This document shows positions 7,780 through 12,564 of a stretch of DNA of 12,564 nt, one piece after another. A program made the translations under genes and the position numbers. Below the pieces are notes generated by a model. The model saw nothing but the letters and a program-made list of their open reading frames with translations, searched no databases and was not told where the DNA came from. Position 1 is the stretch's first letter. Every line of letters begins with the position of its first letter. The stretch is from contig JACQYJ010000174.1 in assembly GCA_016208525.1 (NCBI GenBank), positions 1 through 12,564 of the forward strand, given 5' to 3'. Origin of the DNA: Deltaproteobacteria bacterium (lineage in GTDB: Bacteria > Desulfobacterota > JAENJC01).

Positions 7780-7793
7780 CTACAGGAGGAACT

Positions 7794-8147
7794 ATGAAGA
7801 AAATACTTGTTGTAGATGATGAAGAGAATATCAGAATGCTTTACCAGGAAGAGTTGCAGGAAGAAGGGTATGAAGTAACAGCAGCCTCGAACGGAAATGA
7901 GGCCCTCGAACTCCTTTCAAAAGCGGGCCCCTTTGAACTGGTGACCCTTGACATAAGGATGACGGGGATGGACGGGATAAACACAGTGAGGGCGATAAAG
8001 GAAAAATATCAAGGTCTCGCCGTGGTGCTGGTAACCGCGTATGGTGAGTACAAGCAGGATTTCAGCACCTGGGCATCCGATGCCTACATAGTGAAATCAG
8101 CGGACCTTACGGAGTTGAAGGCAACGATAAAGAAGATAATAGGATAG
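7794..8147 (+). CDS. Single-domain response regulator (Spo0F/CheY-like)
   Basis: The 117-residue protein is only a receiver domain: acidic pair D8-D9 with E10, phospho-acceptor D53 in TLDIRM, switch T81 in LVTAY, and K101 in IVKSADL. The usual Pro after the acceptor loop (MPGMDG) is Thr (RMTGMDG). There is no output domain, so it probably works as a phosphorelay shuttle or protein-binding regulator. AGGAGGA (7784-7790) precedes the ATG by three bases. It sits between the GAF kinase and the broken receiver/HD-GYP gene; phosphorylation by the upstream kinase is the simplest model. Confidence 0.92.
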   Translation: MKKILVVDDEENIRMLYQEELQEEGYEVTAASNGNEALELLSKAGPFELVTLDIRMTGMDGINTVRAIKEKYQGLAVVLVTAYGEYKQDFSTWASDAYIVKSADLTELKATIKKIIG

Positions 8148-8156
8148 GAAGATGCT

Positions 8157-8896
8157 ATGGAAATTCCCTTTCAGCAATACCGGGAAATCGAAGAAGAACC
8201 CCCCCTGGTCATCGCAGTGGATGACCAGGAAGCTAACTTGGAGCTTCTTGAGGCAATCCTGGTAACGGCAGGATACAGGGTCATCACTACAATGGATGCC
8301 TTCAAGGCGATCAAATTAATGGAAAGTCACCCGGTTGATTTAGCAATCCTTGATGTTATGATGCCCGGAATGACGGGGCCAAGGACCCTTATACAAAAGG
8401 GCACTCGGAAAGGGTAAGCAATTTATCGGCCGAACTTGCTGAATTTATCGGGTTCTCTGAAAAAGAAATTATCAACATAAAAAAAGCAGGAATACTGCAC
8501 GATATAGGGAAGATAGGGTTGAGGGAAGACATCCTTCATAAGAGCAAGCCTCTCCATAAAGAAGAGTTGGAGCAAATAAGACGACATCCTGTCATTGGCG
8601 AGGAGATCTGCAAATCTCTCAGTTCTCTTAAGATGGTCCTCCCTGCCATACGGCATCATCACGAAAGGTGGGACGGCAACGGATTCCCGGATGGACTAAA
8701 CGGCGAAGAGATACCCCTTATGGCGCGGGTAGTGGGAATTGTGGACACCTTCGACGCTATGGTAACCAACAGGCCATACAGAAACTGCCTCGCCAGAGAG
8801 GACGCTATAAGGATTATGAAGGCTGAAATGTTGTCAGGCCAGTGGGACCCGTATTTGATAGGCGAGTTTATAAAGATGATGGAAAGGGAGGCATAG
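8157..8896 (+). pseudogene. Receiver/HD-GYP response regulator broken by internal deletion and frameshift
   Basis: HD-GYP regulators hydrolyse cyclic di-GMP. The first frame (8157-8417, 86 codons) encodes a receiver start with D22-D23 and acceptor D66 (ILDVMMPGMTG), then departs from the family and stops at TAA 8415. The continuation lies in the -1 frame. From about 8378 it reads AKDPYTKGHSERVS, the classic entry to HD-GYP, then ILHDIGKIG with the HD pair at 8498-8503. HHHERWDGNGFPDGL follows, where the GYP Tyr is Phe, and the frame ends at TAG 8894. The rest of the receiver (switch residue, Lys, alpha-4 to alpha-5) and the linker, probably over 100 codons, are missing at a junction near 8372-8378. 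The distal frame has no ATG or GTG before the HD motif; TTG 8519 lies after it. Ribosome site AGGAAG is at 8146-8151. A -1 slip at 8396-8402 could fuse the frames, but loss of function is more likely. Confidence 0.82.
8396..8402 (+). other. Slippery heptamer A-AAG-GGC at the frame crossing
   Basis: In the receiver frame the codons here read CAA-AAG-GGC, so A AAG GGC fits X XXY YYZ. A -1 slip would read on as CAC TCG GAA AGG, joining HSERVS of the HD-GYP frame. However, the preceding five codons (DPYTK) are already family-like in the -1 frame, so the frame change arose upstream and this heptamer may be a by-product of Lys-Gly coding. Confidence 0.35.
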
Positions 8897-8897
8897 G

Positions 8898-10817
8898 ATG
8901 ATCAAGATAGCCATAATAGGAGCAGGCAAAGGAGGAAGCGCCCTCCTTGACATCTTCCACACCAACGGGGAGGTAAAGGTAGTTGGGATCTCCGATAAAG
9001 ATAAGAATGCGCAGGGTCTCGTTCTTGCGGAACAATGGGGGATATTTATTGCAGGGGGCATAAAAGAGATATGCGATCAGAACCCGGATATTGTGATAAA
9101 TGCAACCGGGCAGCCGGAAACAAGCAGGCTTATTAAAGAAAGTTTCCCTTATCCGGTGGAGATCATAGAGGGCACGGTTGCGAGGCTGATGTGGGAACTC
9201 GTCACGCGGCAGCAGAAGGCGAGGAAGGATATCGAAGCCATTGCAATGGAAAAAATAAAGGTACTTCAGGAACTGGAAGACTCTCATAATTACCTGCAGG
9301 GGGTCCTCGATGATTCCCAGGATATGATCGTCACTACCGACACCGAAGGGAAGGTAATAAAATTTTCAAAAGGCGGAGAGAGGATCCTGGGATACAGGAT
9401 GGATGAGATTATCGGAAGGTCCGCATTGGAGCTTTATGCCGATGAGAAAGAAAGAGAGAAGATACTTGATACGGTGAAGAAAAAGGGGGCCGCATACAAT
9501 TATGAAACCGTACTTCTGACCAAAGACGGCGCGCCCAGGGACATAAGCCTTACAATATCAGAGCTCAGGGACAAATGGGGCAGTGTTATAGGGACGGTGG
9601 GGGTAAGCAAGGACATCACCGAGGAGAAACATCTTAGAAAAGAGATGGAAAACCTGAATATCGAACTTGAAGAACTCAATGAGAGGCTTGAGGAGAAGGT
9701 CCTTGAGAGGACGAGGGAGCTTGAACGGACAAACAGGGAGTTGAAAAAGGCCAACGAGCTGAAGGGCCGGTTTATTGCAAATGCCAGCCATGAATTAAGG
9801 ACGCCCCTTAATTCCATAATAGGGTTTTCCGATGTGCTCCTCGGCAAGACCTTCGGGGATCTGACGGAGAAACAGGAGAGATATATTAACACCATACTTA
9901 CATCCGGGAAGCACCTCCTCCATCTTGTCAACAACATCCTTGACCTCGCCAAGATAGAGGCAGGGAAGACGGACCTTTCCTATGAAACATTCAAAGTCAA
10001 AGATGTGATAAATGAAGTAATAATGGTTTTAAAACCTCTTATAGACAGGAAGATGATCGGCCTGGAAACAGAGGTTGGCAGCGATGTTGATATATTCACG
10101 GCGGACAAGGTCAAATTTAAACAGGTGCTTTACAACCTCCTCAGCAATGCCGTAAAGTTTACTCCGGACGGCGGAAAGGTGCAGATAGGAATAGAAAAGC
10201 TCGTAAACAATGCCCTTCTCCCCTGGGCCTTCAAAGGCCAGGAGTTCCTTGGCATTTCCGTCCGGGATACCGGTCCCGGCATAAGGCCTAAAGACATGGA
10301 CAGGATATTTGACGAGTTTGAGCAATTGGACCCGTCCAAGTCAACGGAGGGGACAGGCCTTGGCCTCTCATTGACAAAGAAACTCGTAGAACTCCACGGA
10401 GGCCATATCTCGCTTGAAAGTGAATATGGGCAGGGGGCGTCTTTCAATGTATACCTGCCTTTTGTCATTGATATAGAGGTCTTAAAGGAACCTCAGGCTG
10501 CTCCTCCGCTTGATCTGCCCTGGATGAAGGACGAGGGGCCTGTCGTCCTTGTAGTTGAAGACGATCTCCCTACGGCAGAGCTCATCACCATCCATCTCAG
10601 TCAGGCAGGGTACAGGGTATCTCATGCCTATGACGGCGTAGAGGCGATACAAAAGGCAAAGGATGAAAAGCCTTTTGCCATTACTCTGGATGTCATGCTC
10701 CCTAAGAAGGACGGATGGGAGGTGCTCCAGTCCCTGAAGACCGACCCTGTTACAAGGGACATCCCTGTAATTATCCAGTCAATCATAGAAAATAAAGAGC
10801 TTGCCTTTGCGCTGTGA
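8898..10817 (+). CDS. Hybrid sensor kinase with N-terminal Rossmann domain (receiver cut by TGA)
   Basis: Domain order by residue: Rossmann nucleotide-binding fold (1-105) with G8-A-G-K-G-G13, acidic D33/D35 after beta-2 and VINATG (66-71); PAS (about 125-245); coiled coil (about 245-290); HisKA with H298 in SHELRTPL; HATPase with N417, G1 D457-T-G-P-G and G2 GTGLGLS (485-491); then a receiver with E554-D555-D556 and acceptor D598. There is no membrane segment. The receiver ends at TGA 10815-10817 after KELAFAL, just where family members read LGAxDYLxKP. The following codons, ATDYLVKPVDK, continue in the same frame, so the protein lacks the conserved Lys and last helix. GGGAGG (8886-8891) lies six bases before the ATG, which is one base after the preceding frame's stop. 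The Rossmann fusion suggests cofactor or redox sensing. The kinase core looks functional; receiver function is doubtful. Confidence 0.9.
   Translation: MIKIAIIGAGKGGSALLDIFHTNGEVKVVGISDKDKNAQGLVLAEQWGIFIAGGIKEICDQNPDIVINATGQPETSRLIKESFPYPVEIIEGTVARLMWELVTRQQKARKDIEAIAMEKIKVLQELEDSHNYLQGVLDDSQDMIVTTDTEGKVIKFSKGGERILGYRMDEIIGRSALELYADEKEREKILDTVKKKGAAYNYETVLLTKDGAPRDISLTISELRDKWGSVIGTVGVSKDITEEKHLRKEMENLNIELEELNERLEEKVLERTRELERTNRELKKANELKGRFIANASHELRTPLNSIIGFSDVLLGKTFGDLTEKQERYINTILTSGKHLLHLVNNILDLAKIEAGKTDLSYETFKVKDVINEVIMVLKPLIDRKMIGLETEVGSDVDIFTADKVKFKQVLYNLLSNAVKFTPDGGKVQIGIEKLVNNALLPWAFKGQEFLGISVRDTGPGIRPKDMDRIFDEFEQLDPSKSTEGTGLGLSLTKKLVELHGGHISLESEYGQGASFNVYLPFVIDIEVLKEPQAAPPLDLPWMKDEGPVVLVVEDDLPTAELITIHLSQAGYRVSHAYDGVEAIQKAKDEKPFAITLDVMLPKKDGWEVLQSLKTDPVTRDIPVIIQSIIENKELAFAL
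10815..10817 (+). other. In-frame TGA inside the receiver domain (ancestral Gly position)
   Basis: The frame of the hybrid kinase stays open on both sides of this single TGA and continues without another stop to 11789. The flanks read KELAFAL-TGA-ATDYLVKP, and receivers normally have Gly here, so GGA to TGA by one substitution is the simplest origin. TGA works as a normal stop for galT in the same operon. Sequencing error, nonsense mutation or readthrough remain possible. Confidence 0.7.
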
Positions 10818-10913
10818 GCTACCGATTATCTCGTAAAACCTGTAGACAAGGCCGTCCTCCTGGGGAAACTGCGGGAATTTCCGCAGGCGGGGAGGTCGAA
10901 GTGGAGCCATCGC

Positions 10914-11789
10914 ATGTCCATCCTTGCCATTACCGCCGATGCCGATTTCCAGAACTATCTGCAATCTTCTCTCGAAAAGGAAAACCACGGAGGGTTTCTT
11001 GTGCATTCCGCCGATGATCCGGATGAAGGCATTGGTCTGGCATTGACTATCAAGCCTAACGTAATAATAGTTGATGCCGCTATTCATGAGGGAGGATACA
11101 ATGTAATCAGGGAAATAAAAAATAACCCGGCCCTTACCGATATACCCGTCTTTGCCCTCACCCACAGAGACCTTTCAGAAGACAAGAAGCTTGCAATTGC
11201 AGGGCAGATCGAAGGTATTCTGAATAAAGACGACTTTAATTCCATCAAACTGGTAGACCATCTGAGGCATCTTGAGGCGCTGTATCCTAAAAAAGCCGGC
11301 CTTGTTGATGATGTAACAGGGCTTTTTAATTTCAGATACTTCCATATCAGGCTTGCCCAGGAGATTAAAAGGGCAAGGAGATATAAATCCCCTCTTGTGC
11401 TCTTATTTATAGATATTGACCACTTCGATCATTACAAGATTAAAAAGGGGGAATATTATGCAAACCTGGCGTCAAGAAAGGTTGCCGAGCTTGTGAATAA
11501 ACATATCAGGGGCTCCGATGTCATTGCGCGGTATAAGGGGAATGCCTTTGCCGTAATATTGACAAACACGCCTATGTTTTCAGGGACAAGCCTTGCCAGG
11601 AGGTTTATCTCTTTGATCCACGACTATCCTTTCCTCCATGAAGAGGTGCAGCCGAATGGAAAGATTACTATAAGCATAGGGATTTCAGATTTTAAAGAAC
11701 AATCCCATGAAGAATTAATCAAGTTGGTCGAGTCGGCCATGCAATCCGCCGTTGAGAAGGGCGGGAACAGAGTTGAGATAAGCCAATAA
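10914..11789 (+). CDS. Receiver plus degenerate GGDEF protein (3' part of the hybrid-kinase reading frame)
   Basis: If started at ATG 10914 this gives 291 residues: a receiver-like domain (about 1-120) with D54 in IIVDAAIHEGGYN, then a GGDEF domain (about 130-290) opening with VDDVTGLFNFRYF. The active-site motif GGDEF is K208-G-N-A-F212, and the guanine-binding Asn of the YND motif is lost (HYKIKKG), so diguanylate cyclase activity is not expected. DID (167-169) of the metal site remains. R199-G-S-D202 sits exactly five residues before the motif, the usual RxxD inhibitory-site position, so it may bind cyclic di-GMP. The frame is the same as that of the kinase upstream, so this was probably its C terminus. 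Independent translation is possible from GGAG at 10903-10906, seven bases before the ATG. Confidence 0.75.
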   Translation: MSILAITADADFQNYLQSSLEKENHGGFLVHSADDPDEGIGLALTIKPNVIIVDAAIHEGGYNVIREIKNNPALTDIPVFALTHRDLSEDKKLAIAGQIEGILNKDDFNSIKLVDHLRHLEALYPKKAGLVDDVTGLFNFRYFHIRLAQEIKRARRYKSPLVLLFIDIDHFDHYKIKKGEYYANLASRKVAELVNKHIRGSDVIARYKGNAFAVILTNTPMFSGTSLARRFISLIHDYPFLHEEVQPNGKITISIGISDFKEQSHEELIKLVESAMQSAVEKGGNRVEISQ

Positions 11790-11829
11790 ACCTGCTGCGT
11801 AGTTGAACCTATAAATCTAAAAAATGCAC

Positions 11830-11966
11830 TTAGCCACAGACTTTCACGGACAAAACACAGATATTTTAAATAATTATCAAAAATAATCGAATCACCTTTT
11901 GGGTGAAACAATTTTTCTTTTGAGATGTTTGTTTATCAAGGTTTGTCCGCTTTTGTCCGTGGCCAA
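11830..11966. repeat. Imperfect inverted repeat (GCCACAGAC / GTCCGTGGC arms)
   Basis: The left arm 11830-11855 and right arm 11941-11966 pair at 18 of 26 positions, with the outer GCCAC-GAC and inner CGGACAAA blocks matching. The left arm shows spaced CACAGA, CACGGA, CACAGA units about ten bases apart. The loop is A+T-rich. Confidence 0.55.
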
Positions 11967-11991
11967 TTGCCGAATTTAGGATAAAAAGCGT

Positions 11992-12113
11992 TTAGCCACG
12001 GACTTCCAAAAGCAGGCGCTTCTAAGCGCACCGGATTTACACGGATAAAAAAGCTGGTAAGCTTGTAAGCCGGCAAGCCAACAAGCAAGAACCGTGTTCA
12101 TCCGTGGCAAATT
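11992..12113. repeat. Inverted repeat with a 33-base insertion in its left arm
   Basis: The right arm (12091-12113) reverse complement begins GCCACGGAT-GA-ACACGG. The left arm gives the same order only if bases 12003-12035 are skipped: GCCACGGA at 11995-12002, then TTTACACGGAT from 12036. The skipped stretch is flanked by GGA on both sides (12000-12002, 12033-12035) and contains the hairpin GCGCTT-CT-AAGCGC (12016-12029). This reads as a small insertion into an older palindrome. Confidence 0.5.
12051..12086 (+). repeat. Five AAGC units at exact 8-base spacing
   Basis: AAGC occurs at 12051, 12059, 12067, 12075 and 12083, with variable tetramers TGGT, TTGT, CGGC and CAAC between. It lies in the loop of the preceding inverted repeat. 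It is too short and too regular to be a CRISPR. Confidence 0.6.
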
Positions 12114-12169
12114 GCATAGGTTTTATTTAATTTCACCGGAGATTGGAGAAGATGCAAGGAATCAGCCTT

Positions 12170-12198
12170 CTGGCACATTCTGAATAATGTGATATATT
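12170..12198 (+). promoter_or_regulatory. Candidate sigma-70 promoter for the CBS/cysteine synthase gene
   Basis: CTGGCA (12170-12175, four of six matches to TTGACA) and TATATT (12193-12198, five of six to TATAAT) are separated by 17 bases. A start near 12205 would leave about 20 bases of leader before the ATG, including GGGAGGTG (12213-12220). Assigned by eye only. Confidence 0.4.
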
Positions 12199-12225
12199 TT
12201 CAAAGAGAGGCCGGGAGGTGATGAT

Positions 12226-12564
12226 ATGAGATATCATGATGACATATTGGGAACCATCGGCAAAACGCCGCTAGTTAAACTGAACAAGGTTGCAAGAAAC
12301 GTTAAGCCTTTGGTTCTGGCAAAGGTCGAGTTCTTCAACCCCGGAGGGAGCGTTAAGGACAGGATGGCCGTATACATGGTGGAGGAGGCTGTAAGAAAGG
12401 GACTGTTAAAACCCGGCGGCACCTTAGTGGAAAACACGTCAGGGAACACGGGGATAGGCCTCGCCCTGTATGCGGCAGTGAAGGGTTACAGGGCCATATT
12501 CACCATTCCTGACAAGATGAGCAGGGAGAAGATAGACCTCCTAAGGGCCTTTGGCGCAGAGGTG
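12226..12564 (+). CDS. Cystathionine beta-synthase / cysteine synthase family PLP enzyme, N-terminal 113 codons
   Basis: Fold-type II PLP enzyme of sulfur amino-acid metabolism, making cystathionine or cysteine from a serine-type donor. The open frame runs to the right edge. It shows IGKTPLVKLN near the N terminus, the Schiff-base lysine K44 in FNPGGSVKDRM, and the substrate/phosphate loop TSGNTG (71-76). PDKMSREKIDLLRAFGAEV (95-113) resembles cystathionine beta-synthases more than CysK, but the distinguishing C-terminal half (possible CBS regulatory domains) is outside the window. The ATG at 12226 follows GGGAGGTG by five bases; the nearby ATG at 12221 is out of frame. It lies after a long repeat region and has its own candidate promoter, so it is probably a separate unit from the signalling operon. 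Confidence 0.92.
   Translation, partial: MRYHDDILGTIGKTPLVKLNKVARNVKPLVLAKVEFFNPGGSVKDRMAVYMVEEAVRKGLLKPGGTLVENTSGNTGIGLALYAAVKGYRAIFTIPDKMSREKIDLLRAFGAEV

Larger units (their letters stand above)
11790..12225. other. 436-base intergenic region with palindromic and periodic repeats
   Basis: No credible gene is present. It holds two imperfect palindromes of the CCACGGA/TCCGTGG kind (11830-11966 and 11992-12113), an 8-base periodic repeat inside the second, and a promoter candidate for the downstream gene. A small hairpin, TCACC/GGTGA at 11892-11906 followed by a T-rich stretch, is at best a weak terminator for the signalling operon. Confidence 0.65.

Noticed and set aside
8519..8896. Separate short HD-GYP gene starting at TTG 8519
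   Set aside because: The start lies after the catalytic HD pair (8498-8503) and has no ribosome site, so it is the tail of the broken gene.
10815..10817. TGA decoded as glycine (as in Gracilibacteria/SR1) or as selenocysteine
   Set aside because: Gly is the expected residue, but galT ends at TGA with the glgA start overlapping, a second TGA follows three codons later, and no other internal TGA was noticed in long genes. No Cys or Sec is expected at this receiver position.
12051..12086. CRISPR-like spacing of AAGC words
   Set aside because: Units are 8 bases with a 4-base core, far below CRISPR repeat and spacer lengths, and no cas genes are present.
12171..12190. Possible sigma-54 promoter (TGGCAC) upstream of the CBS-like gene
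   Set aside because: The -24 element matches, but the required GC of the -12 element (TTGCW) is absent at the right spacing.

Overview
The window reads as a piece of a bacterial chromosome, by eye about half G+C, with a strong preference for AGG arginine codons and ATA isoleucine codons. With the gene content (IlvD, alanine dehydrogenase, DksA-like protein, GalT, GlgA, a large group of signalling genes and a CBS-like PLP enzyme), this suggests an environmental anaerobe of the Nitrospirota / former Deltaproteobacteria type. That placement is inference. No tRNA, rRNA, transposase, phage gene or CRISPR array was seen.

Left part (1-2506): the first 415 codons of ilvD (dihydroxy-acid dehydratase) run leftward off the edge. 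They are divergent from ald (alanine dehydrogenase, 1400-2506), across a 152-base gap holding a perfect 14-bp palindrome. A 493-base gene-free stretch follows. It is packed with repeats: a palindrome built from 9-base units, and a 131-bp element with perfect 18-bp terminal inverted repeats and a second inverted repeat nested inside. Then comes a small DksA/TraR-family zinc-finger gene (3000-3362) and a palindrome built from 7-base units.

Central part (3471-11789): a tightly packed rightward gene run that looks like one transcription unit: galT, glgA (GTGA overlap), a soluble GAF-GAF histidine kinase (TAATG overlap), a single-domain response regulator, a broken receiver/HD-GYP gene, and a hybrid histidine kinase that starts with a Rossmann nucleotide-binding domain. 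A receiver plus degenerate GGDEF follows in the same frame. The layout puts sugar-nucleotide and glycogen synthesis next to phosphorelay and cyclic-di-GMP-type modules. The signalling part is eroded. The HD-GYP gene has lost most of its receiver and linker and is out of frame. The hybrid kinase is cut by one in-frame TGA exactly where receivers normally have Gly. The GGDEF site is replaced by KGNAF, although an RxxD inhibitory-site motif remains. The ancestral gene was probably one 963-residue Rossmann-PAS-HisKA-HATPase-REC-REC-GGDEF protein.

Right part (11790-12564): 436 bases of intergenic repeats (two imperfect palindromes, one apparently interrupted by a 33-base insertion, plus a five-unit 8-base periodic repeat), then a candidate sigma-70 promoter and the first 113 codons of a cystathionine beta-synthase / cysteine synthase-type enzyme running off the right edge.

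The most notable items are the Rossmann-fused sensor kinase, the in-frame TGA, the shifted HD-GYP gene carrying a canonical -1 slippery heptamer at the frame crossing, the GGDEF that keeps only its I-site, and the family-like set of short-period intergenic palindromes. I did not find a clearly new defence or mobile system.
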